DNA from: Pseudoneobacillus sp052180215
GTDB taxonomy: Bacteria > Bacillota > Bacilli > Bacillales > Cytobacillaceae
DNA length: 64,000 nucleotides
Direction of reading: 5' to 3'
NCBI RefSeq assembly: GCF_052180215.1
Contig: NZ_CP197471.1
Location: 1,150,001-1,214,000 of the forward strand
The notes beneath the pieces are model-generated. The model made no database searches, was not told the origin of the DNA, and worked only from the letters and a program-made list of their open reading frames with translations. Shown one piece after another: positions 9,991-17,869 of this stretch. Positions within the stretch are counted from its first letter, which is position 1. Each line of letters opens with the position of its first letter. The position numbers and the translations under genes were made by a program.

Positions 9991-10025
9991 GACCCCCCTT
10001 TCGGTTAAAGGTGGGGTTATTTTGT
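9991..10025 (+). terminator. Riboswitch-controlled terminator (expression platform)
   Basis: Arms 9991-10001 and 10007-10018 (ACCCCCCTTT with AAAGGTGGGGT, one bulge) plus an ATTTTGTT tail make an intrinsic terminator before the first gene. Its loop side, CTTTCGGT (9998-10005), is perfectly complementary to ACCGAAAG (9959-9966) at the 3' end of the aptamer. Bound ligand stabilises P1 and frees the terminator; unbound RNA can form the antiterminator. This predicts that c-di-GMP turns the operon off. Confidence 0.8.
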
Positions 10026-10046
10026 TGCAAAAATGGAGGTGAAAGA

Positions 10047-10391
10047 ATGAAAGTCATGAACCTATCAAACGGTACGGAACTAGCAAACCAGTTAACAAAA
10101 GCACATTCTTTTTTTACTAGATTAAGAGGGCTAATGTTTTCAAAAAGTTTGCCTGAAGGTCATGGCTTGCATATTCAACCCTGCCGATCCATACACACCT
10201 TTTTTATGAACTATCCTATTGATGTTCTTTATCTAAATAAAGACTTAGAAATTGTTGGTGTAGATGAAAAACTGCAGCCTTCAAAAATAGGACAGGTATA
10301 TAAAAATGGTCATTCTGTTTTAGAACTTCCATCAGGGACCATACAGAAGTCAGGAACGAAAGTAGGACACAAAATACAAATTATTGGATAA
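10047..10391 (+). CDS. DUF192 family protein, first gene of the pilus operon
   Basis: A 114-residue DUF192 protein starting MKVMNLSNGTELA. The family core is present: RLRGLMFSKSLPEGHGL, then RSIHTFFMNYPIDVLYL, then a VLELPSGT segment. DUF192 proteins form small beta-barrels of unproven function and recur beside Tad/Flp pilus genes. The frame opens earlier at 10011, but that lies inside the riboswitch terminator; GGAGGTG at 10035 selects the ATG at 10047. No signal peptide is seen. The first pilin begins 15 bases after it. Confidence 0.85.
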   Translation: MKVMNLSNGTELANQLTKAHSFFTRLRGLMFSKSLPEGHGLHIQPCRSIHTFFMNYPIDVLYLNKDLEIVGVDEKLQPSKIGQVYKNGHSVLELPSGTIQKSGTKVGHKIQIIG

Positions 10392-10406
10392 GGGGTTTGA
10401 TGAAAA

Positions 10407-10607
10407 ATGATGAACAAATTAAAAGGCTTAGTAGTAGAAGAACAAGGTCAAGGGATGACAGAGTACGGTTTAGTATTAGGAATTATCGCAGTAGCGGTTG
10501 TTGGAGCATTAGCTTTACTACGTGAGCAAATCGTAACAATGTTTGATAACGTGGTATCAGCAGTAACTGGAGCTGAAACTGGCGATAGCACTACGACTAC
10601 TCCTTAA
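10407..10607 (+). CDS. Flp-type class III pilin
   Basis: Likely major pilin of the Tad pilus, 66 residues. A short charged leader (about 14 residues, ending EEQG) is followed by QGMTEYGLVLGIIAVAVVG, the Flp signature with Glu at +5 and Tyr at +6, then a single hydrophobic helix and a Thr-rich tail. Prepilin peptidase would cut after Gly14. Two Met codons are adjacent at the start (10407, 10410). It is followed within 14 bases by a second pilin gene and then by a terminator that should keep pilin RNA abundant. Confidence 0.9.
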   Translation: MMNKLKGLVVEEQGQGMTEYGLVLGIIAVAVVGALALLREQIVTMFDNVVSAVTGAETGDSTTTTP

Positions 10608-10620
10608 TGTGAAGTAAGTA

Positions 10621-10794
10621 ATGAAGGCTCTTAAAGGTTTCTTTATAGAAGAAAAGGCCCAAGGACTTTCTGAATACGGTATTGTTATAGGAGTTATTGC
10701 AGTGGCAGTTCTAGGATTAATAGCAGGATTATCCGAGAACGTTGTAACAATGCTTACGAATACTTTAGAGATATTAACAAGTTCCGAGGGCTAG
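10621..10794 (+). CDS. Second Flp-type pilin (57 aa)
   Basis: A small gene directly after the first pilin. It encodes 57 residues: MKALKGFFIEEKAQGLSEYG, then a hydrophobic helix IVIGVIAVAVLGLIAG, then a short tail ending SSEG. With Glu at +5 and Tyr at +6 the cut falls after Ala13, so the -1 residue is Ala rather than the usual Gly. The ribosome site is weak (GAAGTAAG), suggesting lower or coupled expression. It is probably a minor pilin or a diverged paralogue of the 10407 pilin. Confidence 0.85.
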   Translation: MKALKGFFIEEKAQGLSEYGIVIGVIAVAVLGLIAGLSENVVTMLTNTLEILTSSEG

Positions 10795-10924
10795 TAGTAA
10801 TATGAAAGGCGGAATGGCTAAGCTGTAGAGGGAAAAGAACTTATATATTCTATAATATTATTATCAATCTACATTCCAAACTGCCAGAGTCTATTATGAT
10901 ACTAGTCATCGAGGTGTAAAAAAG

Positions 10925-10962
10925 AAGCCTTACGTTCTTTAGTAACGTGGGGCTTTTTTTGT
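10925..10962 (+). terminator. Intra-operon terminator after the pilin genes
   Basis: Arms 10925-10936 and 10944-10955 (12 bp including two G-T pairs) followed by eight T. Placed between the pilins and the assembly genes, it should let most transcripts stop after the pilins and some read through. Confidence 0.85.
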
Positions 10963-10994
10963 AAAAAATTACCCTTTCGAAAAGAGGGAGATGC

Positions 10995-11516
10995 ATGTGG
11001 AGTAATGTCATTTTAATTTTATTATTGTTGATCTGTGTGGTAACAGATTTAAAAGAGAGAAAGATTTATAATGTCGTCTTGTTTCCTGTATTATGCATTG
11101 CATGGATTTTAAATGTTGTCTTAGGTGGATGGGACGGATTAGTTGTAACATTTTTAGGGACAATGGTTGGATTAGCTATTTTAATTATCCCCTATTTCAT
11201 GGGTGGTATGGGAGCAGGAGACGTCAAATTATTAGCCGTTATCGGAGCATTAAAAGGGACCAGCTTCGTCTTGATGACAGCATTGTATATGGGACTTGCA
11301 GGTGGTTTAATTGCTATTTTTATCTTTCTTTTCCGTAAAGGGGTGAAGGCACGGATTAAACATACCATTTTTTATCTTTCATGCTTAAAGCAGGGTGTTA
11401 AGATTCCGTTTTCTCTTGATAAAGAAGCCTTATCAACTACTTATCCTTATGGGGTAGCTATAGCAGCAGGAGCCATTTGTGAAATATGGGCATCAGCTGG
11501 AGGAATGGCCATATGA
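10995..11516 (+). CDS. Prepilin peptidase (TadV/CpaA type, A24 family)
   Basis: Membrane aspartic protease of 173 residues that removes pilin leaders. Both catalytic Asp are visible: VTDLKERKIYN near residue 17 and GMGAGDVKLL near residue 75. About four or five membrane helices are predicted. It is the short A24 form without the N-terminal methylase domain, as in Tad systems. GAGGGAG sits just upstream. Its stop overlaps the tadE start in ATGA, so the two are coupled. Substrates should be the two pilins and the TadE pseudopilin. Confidence 0.92.
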   Translation: MWSNVILILLLLICVVTDLKERKIYNVVLFPVLCIAWILNVVLGGWDGLVVTFLGTMVGLAILIIPYFMGGMGAGDVKLLAVIGALKGTSFVLMTALYMGLAGGLIAIFIFLFRKGVKARIKHTIFYLSCLKQGVKIPFSLDKEALSTTYPYGVAIAAGAICEIWASAGGMAI

Positions 11517-11896
11517 GAAATAACGAAAGTGGCCAATCAATGGTAGAAACAGCATTATTATTGCCAGTCCTTTTGCTTTTATTGGTTGGAATCCTGGATT
11601 TTGGAAGATTCTTATATTCCTATTCTCATTTGAATATGGCAGCACAGGAAACGGTTAGAGTTGGAGGTTTAGGGGGCAGCGATTCGGAAATAATCGAGTT
11701 TGCGCACAATTATGTTCATTTAGGAGACGCTGCTAATTTAGATGTCAATATCACTCCAAAAGAATTAGACCGGCATTCCGGTGATTATATGACCGTTGAT
11801 TTAAAGTATCCCTTTCAACTATATACCCCATTCTTATCGCATTTGTTTCCTTCTTTGTTATGGATCGAAACAGATTCGACGATAAGGGTTGAGTAA
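11513..11896 (+). CDS. TadE-like pseudopilin
   Basis: A 127-residue TadE family protein. The leader MRNNESG is followed by QSMVETALLLPVLLLLLVG, with Glu at +5 of the expected prepilin peptidase site, then a hydrophobic helix and a soluble extracellular part. The frame extends upstream to 11486, but the ATG at 11513 overlaps the peptidase stop and gives the correct short leader. TadE-like proteins are minor pilins needed for Tad pilus assembly. Confidence 0.9.
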   Translation: MRNNESGQSMVETALLLPVLLLLLVGILDFGRFLYSYSHLNMAAQETVRVGGLGGSDSEIIEFAHNYVHLGDAANLDVNITPKELDRHSGDYMTVDLKYPFQLYTPFLSHLFPSLLWIETDSTIRVE

Positions 11897-11907
11897 GGGG
11901 TGGGACA

Positions 11908-12825
11908 TTGAAAAAAATAATACTTAATCTATTTAAGCGGGAACAGGGAAATGCTATTGTTTTCGCGGCCATTGCCTTTATGGGGTTATTGGGGATGGCT
12001 GGATTAGCGATAGATGGCGGTTTAGTTTATATGACAAAAAGTCATCTCCAAAAGGTAGCCAATAGTGCTGTATTGTCAGGTGCACAAGAGTTAACCAATC
12101 AAGAAGATAAAGTAGAAACCATCGTAATGGATATACTTAAATCACATAAAGAAGAATCTTCATTAGAAAAAGTAGAAATTGAGATGGAAAAGCGAGTGGC
12201 TGTTGACCTGAATAAACCAGTCCAATTATCTTTTGCTCGATTATTTGGGTTTGAAAAAATGGATGTGCAAGTTCATGCTGCAGCTGAGTTGCGAACAATG
12301 GGACGAGCAGTGGGAGCTGCCCCATTAGGAATTGATGACCGAATTCCTCTAGAGTATTTAAAGCCTTATCAATTAAAGGTAGATTCATCTGGGGTAGAGT
12401 ATGGTAATTTTGGCGTTTTGGCGTTAGGTAGTACTGGAGCAAAACCATTCGAAGAAAATCTACGTAATGGTTATCAAGAGGAATTACAAACAGGGATGGT
12501 CCTTGAAACACAGACAGGAAATATTGCAGGTAAAACAAGAGAAGTGATACAAGAGCGAGTGAATGGCTGTACGGAAATGCCCCGTGATGTAAACGACCGT
12601 GATTGTTCAAGGGTCATTTTAGTTCCCGTTTACAAACCAAATAAAATTGATCAAAACCAATTAAAAAGTGTTGAAATTACTGGATTTGCCTATTTCTATA
12701 TAACAGACCCAATGGATTCAAAGGATACATCTATCAGAGGGATGTTTATTAAAAGAGCAGGAACTGGTTTTGAAGAAGAAGGCAGTTTATTTAAAGGAGC
12801 TTATAGCATCCGATTAACAGAGTAG
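11908..12825 (+). CDS. TadG-like pilus assembly protein
   Basis: A 305-residue protein with the TadE/TadG N-terminal helix: FKREQGNAIVFAAIAFMGLLG, then GLAIDGGLVYMTKSHLQKVANSA, the hallmark of the TadG-like domain (quoted pieces overlap residues 10-55). The rest is a soluble extracytoplasmic domain. No von Willebrand MIDAS motif is apparent, so it is the short form. It starts at a TTG (11908) behind AAGGGGTGGG. It lies 11 bases after tadE and 10 before cpaB, within one transcription unit. Confidence 0.82.
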   Translation: MKKIILNLFKREQGNAIVFAAIAFMGLLGMAGLAIDGGLVYMTKSHLQKVANSAVLSGAQELTNQEDKVETIVMDILKSHKEESSLEKVEIEMEKRVAVDLNKPVQLSFARLFGFEKMDVQVHAAAELRTMGRAVGAAPLGIDDRIPLEYLKPYQLKVDSSGVEYGNFGVLALGSTGAKPFEENLRNGYQEELQTGMVLETQTGNIAGKTREVIQERVNGCTEMPRDVNDRDCSRVILVPVYKPNKIDQNQLKSVEITGFAYFYITDPMDSKDTSIRGMFIKRAGTGFEEEGSLFKGAYSIRLTE

Positions 12826-12835
12826 GTGAGCATAA

Positions 12836-13534
12836 ATGCGATCGAAAATCGTTTTAATCGTGGCTCTTGTTATGGGAGTCATCACAACCGTTTTATTTTT
12901 TAATTATATGAAGCAATTTGATGCAGCTACTGTTTCTACTACTAATACAGTTAAAGTAGTGGTTGCGAAAGAGCAAATTGAAAAGAATGAAAGAATTTCG
13001 GCAAGTAAACTAGAACTTGTTTCAATGCCAGAAAAAAGTGTTCATCCAGAGGCTTTAAAAAGTATAGATGCAGCGGAAGGGAAGATTGCCACTTCTGTCA
13101 TTGTAAAGGGAGAGGCGATTTTATCACATCGATTGGTAACGGAAAAGGAAGAAAAACTTTTTGTATCGAGAAAAATTAGAGAAGGTTATCGGGCAGTTTC
13201 CGTGGGAGTGAATTTTAATCAATCCGTTTCAAACTTAATAGAACCAGAAGATGATGTAGATGTCGTTTTTTCAAAAGCAAAGAAGGAAAGCGCTACTGAA
13301 ACATCGGTAGATTCCGTTGTTCTTTTAGAAAAAGCAAGAGTGTTGGCAGTAGGAAGAAAATTAGTAGATTCGGAAGAAACAGAAGAGCCTTATGTAGAAT
13401 ATAGCTCGGTAACTCTTGAATTAAAGCAGAATGATGCAGTAAAGCTTATTAATTCTGCTGAACAGGGCAGCATTCATTTTATATTGCATCAAAGACCTAT
13501 TGAGAAAGAAAAGGAAGTTAAGGCTTCAAATTAG
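12836..13534 (+). CDS. cpaB: Flp pilus assembly protein CpaB (SAF domain)
   Basis: A 232-residue CpaB/RcpC protein. A single N-terminal membrane helix (residues 5-24) is followed by a SAF domain (VVVAKEQIEKNERISASKL, near residues 41-105) and a C-terminal RcpC-like domain with GYRAVSVGVNF. In diderms CpaB works with the outer-membrane secretin; no secretin gene is present here, as expected for a monoderm, so its partner is probably the membrane platform or the wall. The start is an ATG with AGGTGAG upstream. Confidence 0.87.
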   Translation: MRSKIVLIVALVMGVITTVLFFNYMKQFDAATVSTTNTVKVVVAKEQIEKNERISASKLELVSMPEKSVHPEALKSIDAAEGKIATSVIVKGEAILSHRLVTEKEEKLFVSRKIREGYRAVSVGVNFNQSVSNLIEPEDDVDVVFSKAKKESATETSVDSVVLLEKARVLAVGRKLVDSEETEEPYVEYSSVTLELKQNDAVKLINSAEQGSIHFILHQRPIEKEKEVKASN

Positions 13535-13561
13535 TGCAAACCAAATGGAAGGTGAATAATC

Positions 13562-14422
13562 ATGACAAGCCAAGATGAATTGCAAACAGGTAAGAATAAC
13601 ATACGTCCGAATCGTGGTGAGATGATTGTAGTCTGTAGCGCAAAAGGCGGGATTGGCAGAACCATATTAACAGTTAACATTGCTGCTGCACTTTACAAAA
13701 AGAATATCTCTGTAGGGGTAGTGGATGGGGACTTCCAATTTGGAGATGTCAGTTTAGCTATGGACCTTCAATCAACTTTTACGATGAAAGAAGTAATTGA
13801 AGGAATTGAAACGCTGGATGAATACAGCTTACCTGGTTATCTTTGCCGTCATGAAAGTGGAGTAAAGGTATTGCCTGCCCCTGAACGACCAGAATATGCT
13901 GATTTAATGTCAAAGGAAAAGGTCAATAAAGTAATGGAACATATGCTTCAAATCTTTGATTATACGCTGGTTGACACTGGGGTAGGCTTTAACGAACATA
14001 CATTAAACTTTGTGGAAAAAGCAGATCAAATTTTAGTTGTGACAAATTTGGAAATGGCCACGTTAAAAAATACAAAACTAATGTTAGAAACCTTTGAAAT
14101 ATTAGGTTTAAAAGAGAAAATACGTATTGTGATAAACCGAGCAACAATGGAAAGCGTCATACAGGCAACAGATGCTGCACAAATTTTAGGAGATGAAAAT
14201 CCATTTTATATACCAAATGATTTTCAAGTTTGTTCTCAGTCTTTAAATATTGGGATACCATTTGTGATGAATCAAGGGAAAACGGAAGTTGCAAAGTCCG
14301 TGTTTAAAATGGCTGAACAAATTACCTCTCGAAGAGAAATTGGTTTATTGAAAGCGAATAAGCCTTCATTTTTATCAAAACTAATTTCTCGCAAGCAGAA
14401 AAAGGTAGGGATCCATGAATGA
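13562..14422 (+). CDS. TadZ/CpaE-like pilus localisation ATPase
   Basis: A 286-residue MinD/ParA-family ATPase. It starts the P-loop domain almost at once and lacks the receiver-like N-terminal domain of classical CpaE. The deviant Walker A reads AKGGIGRTILT: the signature Lys is kept, but the usual GKT is GRT. The DGDFQFGDVSLAMDL switch and VDTGVGF motif follow. TadZ proteins mark where the pilus machine assembles. It overlaps tadA by 4 bases. The Lys-to-Arg change may weaken ATP hydrolysis. Confidence 0.87.
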   Translation: MTSQDELQTGKNNIRPNRGEMIVVCSAKGGIGRTILTVNIAAALYKKNISVGVVDGDFQFGDVSLAMDLQSTFTMKEVIEGIETLDEYSLPGYLCRHESGVKVLPAPERPEYADLMSKEKVNKVMEHMLQIFDYTLVDTGVGFNEHTLNFVEKADQILVVTNLEMATLKNTKLMLETFEILGLKEKIRIVINRATMESVIQATDAAQILGDENPFYIPNDFQVCSQSLNIGIPFVMNQGKTEVAKSVFKMAEQITSRREIGLLKANKPSFLSKLISRKQKKVGIHE

Positions 14423-15843
14423 GTTTATTAGATCGTATCCAAGAGAAAACACAACAATCTGTCGTTAATTCAGAGATAGAATCATCCATTATTGATAATC
14501 CTCCTGCTCCAAAGGTTGATATACGAAATGTGTTTCGGGATAACCGTAAACGGGATCATCGCAAAGAAAACACCATAGTGAAAAAGGTAGATAAACATCA
14601 AGAATTAAAAAATCTCCTCCATAAAAAGATTCTAAGTGAGCTGAAGGATGAAGATGTGGAAGGAATTATTCCTCAATTAGAGAGTATGGCAATTGAGATT
14701 ATTAAAGAGGATGAAACATTTCGTGGGCAAATTGATCGTAAGAAAGTGATTGATGAATTAACCAATGACCTTACTGGATTTGGGCCCATTAATCCATTGT
14801 TAATGGATGAAGAGGTTTCCGAAGTAATGGTAAACGGGCCGAATCAAGTCTATTGTGAACGGAATGGGCGCCTTGAATTAACTTCGATTCAGTTTCGGGA
14901 TGATGAGCACGTGATGGCTGTGATTGAAAAAATAGTGGCACCAATTGGTAGGCGAATCGACGAGAGTTCACCGATGGTAGATGCCCGCTTGCCTGATGGA
15001 TCGCGTGTAAATGCCATTATACCGCCATTAGCATTAAAGGGGCCAACGATCACCATACGTAAATTTTCAAAAGATCCTTTTCAAATTTCTGACTTAATCA
15101 ATTTTGGAACCTTAACAGAAGAGATGGCGATTTTTTTGGAGGCATGTGTGAAGGCCAGACTTAACATATTTGTAAGTGGTGGGACTGGTTCTGGGAAAAC
15201 GACAACCCTAAATGTGTTATCCAATTTTATTCCTGAAGATGAACGTATTGTCACGATAGAAGATGCAGCGGAGCTTCAATTAGGACAAGAACATATTGTT
15301 TCATTAGAATCCCGTCCACCTAATATTGAAGGGAAAGGTGCCATTACGATTCGTGATTTAGTACGAAACTCATTAAGGATGCGCCCTGATAGAGTTGTTA
15401 TCGGCGAGGTTCGTGGTGCTGAGGCATTAGATATGCTTCAAGCGATGAATACCGGACATGATGGTTCATTAGCAACCGGTCACTCAAATAGTGCACGTGA
15501 TATGATTGCCAGGCTAGAAACCATGGTTTTATTAGCTGGGGTGGAACTACCAGTGAAAGCCATACGGGAACAAATAGCTGGAGCAATTGACTTAATTATT
15601 CAACAATCCCGCTTAAAGGATGGTACAAGAAAAATCATCAGTATAACTGAGGTACAAGGGATGGAAGGCGATGTAATCGTCTTACAAGATATCTTTACCT
15701 ATAACCAAGAAGGAGTAAATGAAGAAGGGAAAATTATCGGGAAGCTGGTTCCAACAGGGGTTAGACCCAAATTTTATGAACGTCTTGAAAACTCAGGAAT
15801 TCATATTCCGGCAAGTGTATTTATTGATGAAGCGGAGTGGTGA
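14419..15843 (+). CDS. tadA: Pilus assembly/retraction ATPase TadA (CpaF)
   Basis: The hexameric secretion ATPase that drives Flp pilus extension, 474 residues. Residues 1-100 form a charged N-terminal region, then the N-domain (TGFGPINPLLMDEEVSEVMV), and the motor with Walker A GGTGSGKTTTLN near residue 256, the Asp box and RMRPDRVVIGEVRGAEALDM (Walker B with GEVRG), then TGHDGSLATGH. All ATPase motifs look intact. The ATG overlaps the tadZ stop in ATGA. Confidence 0.96.
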   Translation: MSLLDRIQEKTQQSVVNSEIESSIIDNPPAPKVDIRNVFRDNRKRDHRKENTIVKKVDKHQELKNLLHKKILSELKDEDVEGIIPQLESMAIEIIKEDETFRGQIDRKKVIDELTNDLTGFGPINPLLMDEEVSEVMVNGPNQVYCERNGRLELTSIQFRDDEHVMAVIEKIVAPIGRRIDESSPMVDARLPDGSRVNAIIPPLALKGPTITIRKFSKDPFQISDLINFGTLTEEMAIFLEACVKARLNIFVSGGTGSGKTTTLNVLSNFIPEDERIVTIEDAAELQLGQEHIVSLESRPPNIEGKGAITIRDLVRNSLRMRPDRVVIGEVRGAEALDMLQAMNTGHDGSLATGHSNSARDMIARLETMVLLAGVELPVKAIREQIAGAIDLIIQQSRLKDGTRKIISITEVQGMEGDVIVLQDIFTYNQEGVNEEGKIIGKLVPTGVRPKFYERLENSGIHIPASVFIDEAEW

Positions 15844-15845
15844 AA

Positions 15846-16805
15846 ATGATTTACCTAATCTTACTTTTCTTTCTGTTCACCTCCTTTTTTTTCTTCATCT
15901 ATTTATTAAGGCTCTTATTTTTTTCAGATAAAAGGCTTGAAAAGCGGATGAAGCGATATTTAGCTCATTCAGAGCAAAAATTAAATCCTAAACACTTTAA
16001 TTTATTTCTTCAATATCAATTAGCCAAGCAGCGCATTCGTAAAAATGTCTTATCTAAGGAGAAGAACAATAAACTAGAATCCATGCTATCTAGGTCAGGT
16101 CTACCAATTAAACCTGAAGAATATGTTCTTTTTCAATGGATCAGTACCGCCTTGCTGGGAGGCTTAATGGTCTTACTTACAGGTAATTGGTTATTACTTC
16201 CTATAGGCTTATTAATGGGGTTTCAAATTCCCAGATGGTATTTAAAGAAAAAGCAAAAAGAGAGAATGGCAAGGTTTAATGATGGTTTGCCAGATATGAT
16301 CTCAACCATAGTAGGCTCTTTAAGAGCGGGATTTAGCTTTCCACAAGCTTTAAAAACGGTTATTGAAGAAGCGGATTCTCCGATAAAAGAGGAAATGGAA
16401 ACCGTAATAAAGGAGATGCAATATGGAAGCAGTCTTGAGGATTCACTAAATGAACTAAAAGAGAGAATGCCTAGTGAAGATTTGGATTTAATGATTCAAG
16501 CGATACTTATTCAAAGGCAGGTTGGTGGAAATCTTGCAACGGTTTTGGATAAAATCGTTGAAACAATTCGTGACCGGACAAAAATTCAAAGACAAATTAA
16601 AACTTTAACCGCTCAAGGAAGATTATCCGGTATTGTGATCGGACTTTTGCCTATTATTTTAGCCTTTGTTATTTATTTAATAGAACCTCAATATATTGGG
16701 ACATTGTTTACCCATCCAATTGGTATCGCCTTAACTATTGCAGGAGGGATATCTGGTGTTATAGGTTTTGTGTTAATTAAAAAAATTACCACTATTGAGG
16801 TGTAA
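15846..16805 (+). CDS. tadB: Tad pilus inner-membrane platform protein TadB
   Basis: A type II secretion F-domain protein of about 319 residues. It has an N-terminal membrane segment, a soluble region, two central helices near residues 95-140, the F domain (LPDMISTIVGSLRAGFSFPQA) and two C-terminal helices. GTG codons at 15837 and 15840 are in frame, but GGAG at 15834 with 8-base spacing favours the ATG at 15846. It overlaps or abuts tadA. With TadC it forms the membrane platform turned by TadA. Confidence 0.9.
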   Translation: MIYLILLFFLFTSFFFFIYLLRLLFFSDKRLEKRMKRYLAHSEQKLNPKHFNLFLQYQLAKQRIRKNVLSKEKNNKLESMLSRSGLPIKPEEYVLFQWISTALLGGLMVLLTGNWLLLPIGLLMGFQIPRWYLKKKQKERMARFNDGLPDMISTIVGSLRAGFSFPQALKTVIEEADSPIKEEMETVIKEMQYGSSLEDSLNELKERMPSEDLDLMIQAILIQRQVGGNLATVLDKIVETIRDRTKIQRQIKTLTAQGRLSGIVIGLLPIILAFVIYLIEPQYIGTLFTHPIGIALTIAGGISGVIGFVLIKKITTIEV

Positions 16806-17732
16806 ATGAATATGCTATTTTTAGCTTTCTTTTTTTGTATTACTCTCTTGGTCTATGGGATTTTCCTTGTTAGATTGGAAAAAAAGGATAAACTTCAAAA
16901 AAGGATGGCCGTTTTTATTAAAGGTGAAAAGGAAACTGTAAATCAACCAATAGAAAAGGAAATAAAATCCTCTTTCTTTCATCGTTTTATGCGCCCATTT
17001 TGGTCAGATTTTAAAAGAAGTTTTAAAAAGAGAATGCCTGGAGAAAAAGAGGCAAAGCTCGAGAGAAAGCTTCAGTTAGCCGGAAATCCTTTTGGAATGA
17101 CTCCGGTTGATTTTCGTTTAGTACAGACAGCTTTGTTTGTCATTCTTCCAGTATTATTTGGTGGCTATGCTTCGTTACTACGTGCAGGACTCGGCGGAAT
17201 CATATTATTCTCTTTCATTGGGATTCTAATTGCTGTTTTTCTGCCAAACTTTTATCTAAAACAAAAGATGAAGCAAAAAAGTCACTCTGCTTTAAAGGAA
17301 CTTCCTGATGTATTAGATTTGTTAACAGTTAGTTTAGAAGCTGGGTTAGGCTTCGATTCAGCCGTAAACAAAGTGGTTTCAAAAAAACATGGGGTACTTG
17401 CTGACGAATTCCATCGTTGTTTGGAAGAAATTCGACTAGGAAAAACAAGAAGAGAGGCATTATCGGGAATTCGGGATCGAGTCGAAGTAGATGAGGTGCG
17501 TTCTTTTATCAGTAGTATATTACAAGCAGAAAAATTGGGAATCGGAATGGTACAAGTATTGCGTGTACAATCTAGCGAGGTACGAGAGCAGCGCAAACAA
17601 AGGGCAGAGGAGGAAGCGATGAAAGCTCCAATAAAAATGCTTTTTCCCTTAGTTCTATTTATTTTTCCTAGTTTATTTATTGTATTGTTAGGTCCGGCTA
17701 TCATTCAATTCGTCCAAACTTTCCAGAAGTAA
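16806..17732 (+). CDS. tadC: Tad pilus inner-membrane platform protein TadC
   Basis: Second F-domain platform protein, 308 residues, starting one base after the tadB stop. It shows an N-terminal membrane helix, a long basic cytoplasmic linker (about residues 28-100), two central helices, then the F domain LPDVLDLLTVSLEAGLGFDS and EKLGIGMVQVLRVQS, and a final helix pair. It is the last gene of the pilus operon; a terminator follows 20 bases after its stop. Confidence 0.9.
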   Translation: MNMLFLAFFFCITLLVYGIFLVRLEKKDKLQKRMAVFIKGEKETVNQPIEKEIKSSFFHRFMRPFWSDFKRSFKKRMPGEKEAKLERKLQLAGNPFGMTPVDFRLVQTALFVILPVLFGGYASLLRAGLGGIILFSFIGILIAVFLPNFYLKQKMKQKSHSALKELPDVLDLLTVSLEAGLGFDSAVNKVVSKKHGVLADEFHRCLEEIRLGKTRREALSGIRDRVEVDEVRSFISSILQAEKLGIGMVQVLRVQSSEVREQRKQRAEEEAMKAPIKMLFPLVLFIFPSLFIVLLGPAIIQFVQTFQK

Positions 17733-17752
17733 AAAATATTAGTAGGAATACA

Positions 17753-17793
17753 TGAAAGCGGTTGGGGGAGCCCACCGCTTTCATCCATTTTAT
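17753..17793 (+). terminator. Terminator of the Tad pilus operon
   Basis: Arms 17753-17766 and 17771-17783 (13 bp with one bulged T) followed by a T-rich stretch. It overlaps the spurious early part of the frame that leads into yisK, which supports the later yisK start. Confidence 0.8.
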
Positions 17794-17869
17794 TACATGT
17801 ATTTTAATTTTATCTTTGTTAGGTTTGTATTATAGTAAAATTAATAAAAATGAAGAAGGGGTGGATGAA

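Noticed and set aside
10011..10046. Upstream extension of the DUF192 gene
   Set aside because: These codons lie in the riboswitch terminator and the family homology begins at the ATG at 10047 behind GGAGGTG.
17762..17869. N-terminal hydrophobic extension of YisK that looks like a membrane anchor
   Set aside because: The early start is inside the pilus operon terminator and has no ribosome site; the family length fits the ATG at 17870.
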